From contig NZ_CP123584.1 of assembly GCF_045277565.1 (NCBI RefSeq), positions 930,001-994,000 on the forward strand: a DNA stretch of 64,000 bases. The letters run 5' to 3'. Shown here piece after piece: positions 41,253-49,314 of this stretch. The notes under the pieces are model-generated. The model did not search any database and was not told the DNA's origin. It was given only the letters and a program-made list of their open reading frames with translations. Within the stretch, counting starts at the first letter, position 1. Each line of letters opens with the position of its first letter. A program made the translations under genes and the position numbers. This stretch comes from Aliisedimentitalea scapharcae (GTDB taxonomy: Bacteria > Pseudomonadota > Alphaproteobacteria > Rhodobacterales > Rhodobacteraceae).

Positions 41253-43283
41253 ATGACGCATGACCTGTCTCGACTGTTCCGGCCCGAAACCATCGCCGTC
41301 ATCGGTGGCGGTGCCTGGTGCCGTCTGGTGATCGAGCAATGCCGCAAGATGGGGTTTCAGGGCGATATCTGGCCTGTTCATCCCAAGGCCGAGGAAATGG
41401 CTGGCCTGCCGGTTTATGCCCACATCGAAGACTTGCCCGCTGCACCGGATGCCTCCTTTATTGGAGTGAACCGCTTTGTCACTGTCGAGGCGGTTCGCCT
41501 GCTGTCTGAGCGAGGAGCCGGGGGGGCGGTGTGTTTCGCTTCGGGATTCCTGGAAGCTCAAGCCGAAGACGCCGAAGGCGCAGACCTGCAGCAACAGTTG
41601 CTGACTGCGGCCGGTGATATGCCCATCCTGGGGCCAAACTGCTATGGGTTTGTGAATTACCTGGACGGGGCGCTGCTTTGGCCGGATCAGCACGGCGGGC
41701 ATCGTACCGACAAAGGTGTCGCGCTGGTCACGCAAAGCTCGAATATTGCCATTAACCTGACCATGCAAAGCCGTGGCTTGCCGGTGGCCTATGTGGTCAC
41801 GGCGGGAAATCAGGCGCAATCCGGGATGGCTGCGATCGGCGAGGCGTTGTTGGCAGATGACAGGGTGACGGCGCTGGGTCTGCACATCGAGGGCTTTGGT
41901 GACCTGCGTGCGTTCGAGGCACTGGCCGTGCGGGCGCGGGAGCTGGGCAAATCCATCGTGGCGCTCAAAGTTGGCCGCTCGGCCGAAGCTCGGGCCGCAA
42001 CGGTCTCCCATACCGCTTCACTCGCGGGGGGGGATGCGGGGGCCGAGGCCCTGCTCGCGCGTCTCGGGATCCCGCGAGTGGATGACTTACCGACGTTTCT
42101 GGAAACGTTGAAGCTGTTGCATGTGGTGGGCCGTTTGCCGTCGCACCGCATTGCCACGATCAGCTGTTCTGGGGGCGAGGCCAGCCTGGCCGCGGACACC
42201 GGGCATATGCGAGACGTCGAATTTCCGGCGCTGAATGATCGGCAGAAGACGGATTTGCGGGCGGCATTGGGACCGATGGTGGCCCTGGCGAACCCGCTGG
42301 ATTATCATACCTATATCTGGCGCGACACGGATGCGATGACCCGGGCCTTTTCGGCCATGGTCGATCCGCAATTGGCCATGACCATGTTGATCGTCGATTT
42401 CCCGCGCGCAGACAGGTGCGATCCCGATGATTGGGAATGTACCATTCAGTCGGCGATTCGGACCCGGCAGGACACAGGCGGCAATCTGGCAATGGTCGCC
42501 AGCCTGCCTGAATTGATGCCCGAAGCGGTGGCAGACCGGTTGATCGGCGCCGGCGTTGTGCCTTTTTCTGGCTTGACCGAGGCGATCTCTGCCTGTGCCG
42601 TGGCAAGCCAACAGCCCCCTCCCAATCCCGAACCGCTGTTGCTGCCGACCCCAACGATTGATCCCGATCTGATCCCTGAAGCCGAAGCAAAGAAGCGTCT
42701 GGCCTGGCATGGGCTGCGCACTCCGAACTTTCGGCGTGTGACGTCTCCTGGTGCTGCACGCGCGGCGGCGGCAGACATCGGTTTCCCGGTTGTGCTCAAG
42801 GGCGAAGGGGTCGCGCACAAAACCGAAGCCGGGGCCGTTGCCTTGAACCTGATGTCAGGACAGGCGGTGCGTGACGCCGCTGATGCGATGCCTGCCGACA
42901 GCTTTCTGATCGAAGAGATGGTGACGGGCGCAGTGGCCGAAGTGTTGATTGGCGTGGTCAAGGACCCCGCGCATGGGTTTGTGATGACGTTGGCGGCGGG
43001 TGGCACCCTTACCGAACTGATGGACGACAGCGCGTCGTTCCTGTTGCCCGCGTCGGATCTGGACATCGACACAGCCCTGAACAGTCTGCGCATGTCCAGG
43101 CTTCTTGACGGATACCGCGGGGCTCCGGCGGCGGACAGGCCTGCCATTTTGCGCGCGATCCGGGCGGTCGAGGCCTATGTGCTGGCAAATGCGCAAGGAT
43201 TGGAAGAAATTGAAATCAACCCGCTGCTGTGTACGCCAACCGATGCGGTGGCAGCGGATGCCCTGATGCGACGGAAGGATTGA
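41253..43283 (+). CDS. NDP-forming acyl-CoA synthetase (acetate-CoA ligase type)
   Basis: A 676-residue single-chain ADP-forming acyl-CoA synthetase. An N-terminal CoA-binding Rossmann domain (RPETIAVIGGGAWCRLVIEQCRKMGFQGDIWPVHPKAEEMAGLPVYAHIEDLP) leads to a succinyl-CoA-synthetase-like domain with the phospho-histidine in ATVSHTASLAG. The C-terminal ATP-grasp domain begins about residue 470 (FPVVLKGEGVAHKTEAGAV) and ends IEINPLLCTP. It would activate a carboxylate with CoA and ATP, here probably the substrate entering the cluster. The GGAGG 8 bases before the ATG fixes the start. Confidence 0.9.
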   Translation: MTHDLSRLFRPETIAVIGGGAWCRLVIEQCRKMGFQGDIWPVHPKAEEMAGLPVYAHIEDLPAAPDASFIGVNRFVTVEAVRLLSERGAGGAVCFASGFLEAQAEDAEGADLQQQLLTAAGDMPILGPNCYGFVNYLDGALLWPDQHGGHRTDKGVALVTQSSNIAINLTMQSRGLPVAYVVTAGNQAQSGMAAIGEALLADDRVTALGLHIEGFGDLRAFEALAVRARELGKSIVALKVGRSAEARAATVSHTASLAGGDAGAEALLARLGIPRVDDLPTFLETLKLLHVVGRLPSHRIATISCSGGEASLAADTGHMRDVEFPALNDRQKTDLRAALGPMVALANPLDYHTYIWRDTDAMTRAFSAMVDPQLAMTMLIVDFPRADRCDPDDWECTIQSAIRTRQDTGGNLAMVASLPELMPEAVADRLIGAGVVPFSGLTEAISACAVASQQPPPNPEPLLLPTPTIDPDLIPEAEAKKRLAWHGLRTPNFRRVTSPGAARAAAADIGFPVVLKGEGVAHKTEAGAVALNLMSGQAVRDAADAMPADSFLIEEMVTGAVAEVLIGVVKDPAHGFVMTLAAGGTLTELMDDSASFLLPASDLDIDTALNSLRMSRLLDGYRGAPAADRPAILRAIRAVEAYVLANAQGLEEIEINPLLCTPTDAVAADALMRRKD

Positions 43284-43287
43284 AATC

Positions 43288-44073
43288 ATGACCGACAGCC
43301 CAGTGAAAACGCGCCGTGAGGGCGCAATTCTAGAGGTGACGCTGGACCGACCCAAAGCCAACGCCATTGATCTGGCCACCAGCCGTGTGCTGGGCGAAGT
43401 CTTTCGCGAGTTCCGCGATGACCCAGAGCTGCGGGTCGCGATCCTCACAGGTGGGGGAGAGAAGTTCTTTTGTCCCGGTTGGGATCTCAAGGCGGCAGCC
43501 GATGGTGACGCGGTGGATGGTGATTATGGTGTCGGCGGTTTTGGTGGCCTGCAAGAGTTGCGGGACATGAACAAGCCGGTGATTGCGGCCGTGAACGGGA
43601 TTGCCTGTGGCGGCGGGTTGGAGCTGATGATTTCGGCTGATATCATCATAGCCGCCGATCACGCGTCCTTTGCCCTGCCGGAAATCCGGTCCGGTACCAT
43701 TGCGGATGCGGCCAGCGTCAAGCTGCCCAAACGCATCCCCTATCACGTTGCGATGGAGCTGTTGCTGACCGGCCGTTGGTTTGATGCGCCCGAAGCCAAA
43801 CATTGGGGTATCGTGAACGAAGTGGTTCCAGGCGATCAGCTGATGGATCGGGCCTGGGAACAGGCGCGTCTGCTGGCCTCGGGTCCGCCGCTGGTCTATG
43901 CGGCGATCAAGGAAATCGTGCGCGACGCTGAAGACGCCAAATTCCAGGATGCCATGAACCGTATCACACAGCGTCAATTGCGCAGCGTCGATGTTCTCTA
44001 TGGCTCCGAGGACAATCTGGAAGGGGCCAAGGCATTTGCCGAGAAACGCGACCCGGTCTGGAAGGGCCGCTAA
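43288..44073 (+). CDS. caiD: Carnitinyl-CoA dehydratase / enoyl-CoA hydratase (CaiD-like)
   Basis: A 261-residue crotonase. It resembles E. coli CaiD from the LEVTLDRPKANAID start and the GEKFFCPGWDLKAAADG block through to the identical FAEKRDPVWKGR C-terminus. The acid pair E112 (GGGLELM) and E132 (ALPEIRSG) occupies the positions of CaiD Glu111 and Glu131. CaiD interconverts carnitinyl-CoA and crotonobetainyl-CoA. It lies 4 bases after the synthetase gene, so cotranslation is likely. Confidence 0.88.
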   Translation: MTDSPVKTRREGAILEVTLDRPKANAIDLATSRVLGEVFREFRDDPELRVAILTGGGEKFFCPGWDLKAAADGDAVDGDYGVGGFGGLQELRDMNKPVIAAVNGIACGGGLELMISADIIIAADHASFALPEIRSGTIADAASVKLPKRIPYHVAMELLLTGRWFDAPEAKHWGIVNEVVPGDQLMDRAWEQARLLASGPPLVYAAIKEIVRDAEDAKFQDAMNRITQRQLRSVDVLYGSEDNLEGAKAFAEKRDPVWKGR

Positions 44074-44148
44074 GCTGCGGATTTCCCGGATTGCCCGACT
44101 GACAGCTTTGCGGCAAGCTCATCTTCGGTAGATCACCGGAGGTGCGGC

Positions 44149-45696
44149 GTGAACACGTCATCTGGGACAACGCGGCGTGGCCGCAGAGGGCGGCGGGCAC
44201 AGGGCCCAGGCGTTGACGATGCACGTGCTGTGGTCGCGTCCGTTTCAGGAGGCGGCCTGTCGCCACTGACTGACCGGGATGTTGCGGCCATTGACCATGC
44301 CGTGCGACATATCCTGTTGGAGATCGGTATGGCGGAGGCTCCAGCCGATGTTGCGTCTCTGATCTGTTCGGTTGGAGGGGCAATCGGGACAGATGGACGA
44401 TTGGTCTTTCCGCCTGATCTGGTAGATCGCGCGCTTGGTGGGGTTCGCCGAGATGTCACCCTGTTTGGACAAATGGCTGGGCATGATCTGGCGCTGACAG
44501 GAACACGGGTCTACGCGGGTTCTGGCGGTGCCGCGCCGATGGTCGTGGATCTGGAGACCGGGGATTATCGTCCATCGACCCTGGAGGATCTGTATGATGC
44601 GGCGCGTCTGGTCGATCAGCTCGACCATATCCGGTTTTTCAGCCGATCGATGGTGGCGCGGGATATGCCCGACGAATATGCGCTGGACATCAACACTGCC
44701 TACGCCTGCCTAGTGGGCACATCGAAACATGTGATGGTCAGCGCAGCAACGCCGCAGGCCGTGCGCGACATTGCCGAAATGTGCTGGATCATCGCCGGAT
44801 CACGCAGAACCTTTGAGGCCCGCCCGTTTCTGTCGTTGAACATCAATCATGTGGTTCCACCTTTGCGGTTCTCGAGCGAGGCCTGCGCCGTTCTACTCCA
44901 GGCCGCGCAGTTGGGAATTCCGTTTCATGTCAATACATTTGGGCAAATGGGGGCCTCCAGCCCGGTGACGATTGCGGGCTGTGTGGCCCAGACAATGGCA
45001 GAGACGCTGGCCGGGATGATCGTGGCCTGGGCCGCCAACCCGCAGGCGTGTATCGTCTTTGGGCCACGTCCCATGATCACGGATCTGCGGACAGGCGGCA
45101 TGGCCGGGGGCAGTGGCGAACAGGCTCTTTTGACAGCGGCGGCGGTTCAGATGGCGCGCCACTATGGTTTGCCCAATTCAACCATTGCAGGGGCGACTGA
45201 CAGCAAGGTTGTCGATGCCCAATCCGGTTCGGAAAAGTCACTGGCGGTGACGCTGGCGGCACAGACCGGGGCGAACCTGATCACGCAGGCGGCGGGTATG
45301 CTGGGTGGGCTGATGGCCTGTTCATACGAGGCCTATGTGGCCGACAATGACATGCTGGGGGCAATCATGCGCACCCTGAACAAACCACAGGTGGATGCGC
45401 AGACACTTGCGTTGGATACGATTGCGGACGTGGCGCGGGAGGAGGGGCATTTTCTGGGTCAGTCGGAGACCTATCGCAGGATGCAAAGCGATTTCCTGTA
45501 CCCGCAGATTTCTGATCGACGCAGCCCCGAGGACTGGATTGCGGACGGTGGTCGAAACATCCGCGACGTTGCCCGAAGCCGGGCGAGGGAGATTCTGGAG
45601 ACCCATTATCCGGCGCATATTCCGACCCTGACAGATGCGTCGCTGCGGCAGCGGTTTGATATCCGATTGCCTCCTGTGCTGACCAACAGAGGCTGA
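44149..45696 (+). CDS. MttB-family methyltransferase (non-pyrrolysine; quaternary amine type)
   Basis: A 515-residue trimethylamine methyltransferase-family protein with an uninterrupted frame, so it lacks the amber-encoded pyrrolysine of true MttB. Family regions include RVYAGSGGAAPMVVDLETGDYRPSTLEDLYDAARLVDQLDHI, RPFLSLNINHVVPPLRF, CIVFGPRPMITDLRTGGMAGGSGEQALL and GATDSKVVDAQSGSEKSLAVTLAAQTGANLI. Characterised non-Pyl members demethylate glycine betaine, proline betaine, carnitine or gamma-butyrobetaine. No corrinoid protein gene is present in the window. The GTG start follows GGAGG by 6 bases. Confidence 0.88.
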   Translation: MNTSSGTTRRGRRGRRAQGPGVDDARAVVASVSGGGLSPLTDRDVAAIDHAVRHILLEIGMAEAPADVASLICSVGGAIGTDGRLVFPPDLVDRALGGVRRDVTLFGQMAGHDLALTGTRVYAGSGGAAPMVVDLETGDYRPSTLEDLYDAARLVDQLDHIRFFSRSMVARDMPDEYALDINTAYACLVGTSKHVMVSAATPQAVRDIAEMCWIIAGSRRTFEARPFLSLNINHVVPPLRFSSEACAVLLQAAQLGIPFHVNTFGQMGASSPVTIAGCVAQTMAETLAGMIVAWAANPQACIVFGPRPMITDLRTGGMAGGSGEQALLTAAAVQMARHYGLPNSTIAGATDSKVVDAQSGSEKSLAVTLAAQTGANLITQAAGMLGGLMACSYEAYVADNDMLGAIMRTLNKPQVDAQTLALDTIADVAREEGHFLGQSETYRRMQSDFLYPQISDRRSPEDWIADGGRNIRDVARSRAREILETHYPAHIPTLTDASLRQRFDIRLPPVLTNRG

Positions 45697-45764
45697 GAGC
45701 GATCAGGGCGCTGCCCCTCTTGGCCTTTTTGACCAATTCAATCTGGAGTTATTGCGAGATGAAA

Positions 45765-45787
45765 CGGGGGGCCAGGCCCCCGCTTTT
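45765..45787 (+). terminator. Probable terminator after the mttB-like gene
   Basis: CGGGGG and CCCCCG form a stem around GCCAGG, followed by CTTTT, 68 bases after the stop. Confidence 0.75.
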
Positions 45788-45845
45788 AGCGCATACATTT
45801 GGCGCGGCGCGTGATTTAGGATCCGCGCGCCGGGGGCGTGGACGC

Positions 45846-46874
45846 TTACACCGTGACCGGGGGCACCATTCCGACGATATCGTACGTCTGGCGCAGGATC
45901 GGCGCGGTAATTGCGCGGGCGCGTTGCGAGCCGCGGGTCAGGATACGGTCGATTTCGGTATGATCGTCCATCAGGCGGGACATTTCTGTCGAGATCGGAG
46001 CCAACTTTTCCACCGCGAGTTCGGCGAGCATCGGTTTGAATTCCGAAAATTGTTTGCCACCCACATCCGCCAGAACCTGATCAACGCTATGTTCCATCAG
46101 GGCGGCGTAGATATTGACCAGATTGCGCGCCTCGGGACGCTCTTCCAGGCCTTTGGCCTCTGACGGTAGCCCATCGGGGTCGGTCTTGGCCTTGCGGATT
46201 TTCTTGGCAATGGTGTCAGCGTCGTCGGTCATGTTGATGCGGCTGGCATCAGATGCATCCGATTTCGACATCTTTTTCGACCCGTCACGCAGGGACATGA
46301 CGCGGGTGGCGGCCCCTTCGATGACCGGCTGGGTTTCCGGAAAGAAATCCACGCCGTAGTCATGGTTGAATTTGATCGCGATGTCGCGGGTCAGTTCGAG
46401 GTGCTGTTTCTGATCCTCGCCCACCGGCACGTGGGTGGCGTGATAGACCAGAATGTCGGCCGCCATCAGCGCCGGATAAGCAAACAGGCCCAGCGAAGCG
46501 TTCTGCTGGTTCTTGCCGGCCTTGTCCTTCCACTGGGTCATCCGCTGCATCCAGCCCATGCGGGCGACGCAATTGAAGATCCAGGCCAGCTGAGCGTGTT
46601 CCGGCACCTGGGACTGGTTGATCAGGATGGATTTCTCGGGGTCCAGACCGGCGGCGATAAAGCCGGCACAGAGTTCACGGGTGGACTTTTGCAGATCCTT
46701 GGGGTCCTGCCAGACCGTGATCGCATGCAGATCCACCATGCAATAGATGGTCTCCATGTCCTTGGCTTGCCAGTCCACGAACCGCTTGAGCGCGCCCAGG
46801 TAGTTGCCCAGGTGCAGGTTGCCCGAAGGCTGGATCCCGGAAAACACGCGCGGGGTGAAGCTGGATTCGCTCAT
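45846..46874 (-). CDS. trpS: Tryptophanyl-tRNA synthetase
   Basis: A 342-residue class I synthetase that charges tRNA-Trp. The HIGH-type motif is H21-L-G-N (GIQPSGNLHLGNYLGAL) and KMSKS is intact (GSKKMSKSDAS). AIDIN-like dimer features are in DLHAITVWQDP. The start is set at MSESSFTPRVF, 12 residues inside the longest frame, since a GGGAG lies upstream of it. Confidence 0.98.
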   Translation of the reverse strand: MSESSFTPRVFSGIQPSGNLHLGNYLGALKRFVDWQAKDMETIYCMVDLHAITVWQDPKDLQKSTRELCAGFIAAGLDPEKSILINQSQVPEHAQLAWIFNCVARMGWMQRMTQWKDKAGKNQQNASLGLFAYPALMAADILVYHATHVPVGEDQKQHLELTRDIAIKFNHDYGVDFFPETQPVIEGAATRVMSLRDGSKKMSKSDASDASRINMTDDADTIAKKIRKAKTDPDGLPSEAKGLEERPEARNLVNIYAALMEHSVDQVLADVGGKQFSEFKPMLAELAVEKLAPISTEMSRLMDDHTEIDRILTRGSQRARAITAPILRQTYDIVGMVPPVTV

Positions 46875-46962
46875 ACTGGAAAACTCCCGTCTGGAAATAT
46901 CGACCACAGTCGCTTACCCATGGCTTGAGCTATCGTCAACAGGCGCTGAAGAGGCAATCCCC

Positions 46963-47649
46963 ATGAGCGACACCGAGAATACAGCCCCCGTGAACCCATT
47001 GCCGCCCGCTGTGGTGGCGTTGGTGTTGATCATCATGGGGGTAGAAGCTGCGTTTTCGCTGGGCGCCCGCGGCATTGTCGGAGGCCCGGGAGCGATCGGG
47101 TGGCGTTTGGATGCGGTGCAATCCTATGCGTTTTCCAGTGAGATTTTGTCCTGGATGTGGGAGACCGGGCGCTGGCCACCGGAGCATTTGCTGCGGTTTA
47201 TCAGCTACATCTTTGTCCATGGGGCGTTTACCCAGGCGCTATTTGTCTGTGTGTTTGTGCTGGCCATGGGCAAGATGGTCGGTGAAGTGATGGGCGATCT
47301 GGCGATGGTGCTGCTCTTTGTCGTTTCCGGCATTGGGGGGGCCTTGGGCTATGGGCTGTTGGTTGGTGGACCTGTTCCACTGATCGGCGGGTTTCCGGCA
47401 GTCTACGGGTTGATTGGCGGGTTCACCTTTATTTTGTGGCGATCCCTGGCGCTGGTGGGGGCACAGCAGAGCCGGGCCTTTACCTTGATTGCGTTTCTGA
47501 TGGGAATTCAGTTGGTGTTCGGCCTGTTGTTTGGCGGGCAGAAGGATTGGGTGGCCGACCTGTGCGGGTTTGCCACCGGTTTCGGGTTGAGCTTCTTTGT
47601 CGCGCCGGGGGGCTGGGTGCGCATTCGTGATCGTATTCGTCACGATTGA
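46963..47649 (+). CDS. Rhomboid-like membrane protein, catalytically inactive
   Basis: A 228-residue polytopic protein with the rhomboid layout: six or so hydrophobic helices, SYIFVHGAFTQ (where active rhomboids have FVHxxxxHLxxN) and IGGFPAVYGLIGGFTF (where GASGAIYGLLG is expected). The catalytic serine is F144 and the catalytic histidine region VAHLGGF reads VAD199LCGF. Both members of the dyad are gone. It may act like iRhoms and derlins by binding membrane proteins. The start was placed at the first good ATG after GAAGAGGCAATCCCC. It is divergent from trpS. Confidence 0.78.
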   Translation: MSDTENTAPVNPLPPAVVALVLIIMGVEAAFSLGARGIVGGPGAIGWRLDAVQSYAFSSEILSWMWETGRWPPEHLLRFISYIFVHGAFTQALFVCVFVLAMGKMVGEVMGDLAMVLLFVVSGIGGALGYGLLVGGPVPLIGGFPAVYGLIGGFTFILWRSLALVGAQQSRAFTLIAFLMGIQLVFGLLFGGQKDWVADLCGFATGFGLSFFVAPGGWVRIRDRIRHD

Positions 47650-47724
47650 CCCAGAGTTTTGCCCGACGGGGGGCTCCCGCCCCTTTGTCGCCCCATCAAG
47701 ATGGAGCGCAAAGCGTTGGGCCAA

Positions 47725-47748
47725 GCGCCGCGCCCCTGGGCGCGGCGC
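47725..47748. terminator. 11-bp GC hairpin between the rhomboid and murJ genes
   Basis: GCGCCGCGCCC and GGGCGCGGCGC pair exactly around a CT loop. A second weaker GC hairpin (about 47667-47690) lies just after the rhomboid stop. Both sit between convergent genes. Confidence 0.6.
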
Positions 47749-47775
47749 GGATCGTGGCAGGCGTTGGCGATTGGA

Positions 47776-49314
47776 TCAGGTGGTGCGATTGCGGCGGAAG
47801 TCTGAGAGGCGGAAGGCACGGATGCCCAGGCCGATGGCAAAATAGGTCACGATGCCAGACAGCACCAACACAGTCAGCGCCAAATAACGCCAGCCCGCCA
47901 TCGTGAACATCTGTCCCAACAGATGATGCATCAGAACAAGAACACCCCCCATCAGGACCGAGGCCAGCATGATGCGCCATATTCGGCTGTGAAAGCGGGC
48001 GTCAAATCGTGCGACGTCCCCCATCTGTCGGGCACCAAAGTGCAGCAAGCCAACCATGACCCAGGCCGCCAGAGTGGTGGCGACAGCGGGCGCAATCCAG
48101 CCCAGCACCGGCGACAGACCGATTGCAACAACCGCATTGATAACCATGGCCCAAACCGCATAGCGGAACGGGCTGCGGGTGTCTTCGCGGGCAAAAAACA
48201 ATGGTTGTTGCAGTTTCTGCAAAACAAAAGCGGGCAGGCCAAGGCCATAGATCGCGACCGCCAGGGCAATGGCGGCGCTGTCGGTTGCTGTTGTGGCGCC
48301 ACGCTCGAACAATACGGACACCAGTGGCAGCGGGATCACCAGCAGCGCGACGGCGCAGGGCAGGGTCAGCGCCAAGGCGATCTCTCCGGCGCGGGAGAAG
48401 GCGTCGCGTGCGCCGGTGTCATCCCGCGCCTTGAGACGGCGAGACAAGTCCGGCAGCAATACAACACCGACCGCGATACCGACCACACCCAAGGGCAGCT
48501 GATACAGGCGGTCCGCGGCAAACAACCAGCCCACGGCGCGGTCAAAATAGGACGCGACCTGTTGGCCAACCAACAGATTGACCTGTACCACGCCGCCAGC
48601 CAATGCAGCCGGGACAGCAATGCGGATCAGACGCCGCAGATCCGGGGTCAATCGCGGGCGGCGCAGGCGCATCGGAAAGCCGGCTCGCGCTGCGGCATGG
48701 GCCACCAGCGCCAATTGTGCGACACCCGCCACAGGAACGGCCCAGATCAACGCGCGGGCCACGTCCTGCCCCATCCAATGAGCCCATGCCATTGCGGCAA
48801 CCAACAGGATGTTCAGCAGCACCGGAGCAGCGGCAGCGGCTGCAAATCGGCCCGTGGCGTTCAATACCCCTGACAACAGGGCCGCCAGGGAGATGAACAG
48901 GATATAGGGAAAGGCGATGCGCCCGAAATCAACCGACAGGGCGAATTGTTCCTGCCCGGAGAAGCCGGATGCCAATCCCCAGATCAGCCAGGGCATCGAG
49001 ATCTGCGCCAGTAATGTCAGAACAATCAGCACGCTGGCCAAGCCGGCAAAAGCTTCTTGTGCGAACCGCTGGGGATCTTCGCCGCCCTCCAGTTTCTTGG
49101 AGAACATCGGGATGAAGGCCATATTGAACGCGCCTTCGGCAAAGAAGCGGCGGAACATGTTGGGCAGGCGAAAGGCGACGACATAGGCCTCGTACAAAGG
49201 GCCTGTCCCCAGAAACGCCAGGATCATCGCATCGCGCAGGAACCCCAGAACGCGGCTTGCCATGGTCCAGCCGCCCACGGTCAGGAACCCTCTGAGCAGC
49301 CGGATCGGCTTCAT
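47776..49314 (-). CDS. murJ: Lipid II flippase MurJ (MviN)
   Basis: A 512-residue MATE-like membrane protein with about 14 helices that moves lipid II across the inner membrane for peptidoglycan synthesis. Family hallmarks are the N-terminal SRVLGFLRDAMILAFLGTGPLYEAYVVAFRLPNMFRRFFAEGAFNMAFIPMFS and the conserved charged residues (R, D, R) in that region. Its ATG overlaps the glnD stop by four bases (ATGA), so it is translationally coupled to glnD. Confidence 0.97.
   Translation of the reverse strand: MKPIRLLRGFLTVGGWTMASRVLGFLRDAMILAFLGTGPLYEAYVVAFRLPNMFRRFFAEGAFNMAFIPMFSKKLEGGEDPQRFAQEAFAGLASVLIVLTLLAQISMPWLIWGLASGFSGQEQFALSVDFGRIAFPYILFISLAALLSGVLNATGRFAAAAAAPVLLNILLVAAMAWAHWMGQDVARALIWAVPVAGVAQLALVAHAAARAGFPMRLRRPRLTPDLRRLIRIAVPAALAGGVVQVNLLVGQQVASYFDRAVGWLFAADRLYQLPLGVVGIAVGVVLLPDLSRRLKARDDTGARDAFSRAGEIALALTLPCAVALLVIPLPLVSVLFERGATTATDSAAIALAVAIYGLGLPAFVLQKLQQPLFFAREDTRSPFRYAVWAMVINAVVAIGLSPVLGWIAPAVATTLAAWVMVGLLHFGARQMGDVARFDARFHSRIWRIMLASVLMGGVLVLMHHLLGQMFTMAGWRYLALTVLVLSGIVTYFAIGLGIRAFRLSDFRRNRTT

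Noticed and set aside
44149..45696. True pyrrolysine-containing MttB
   Set aside because: The frame has no internal TAG, and no pyl genes are present in the window.
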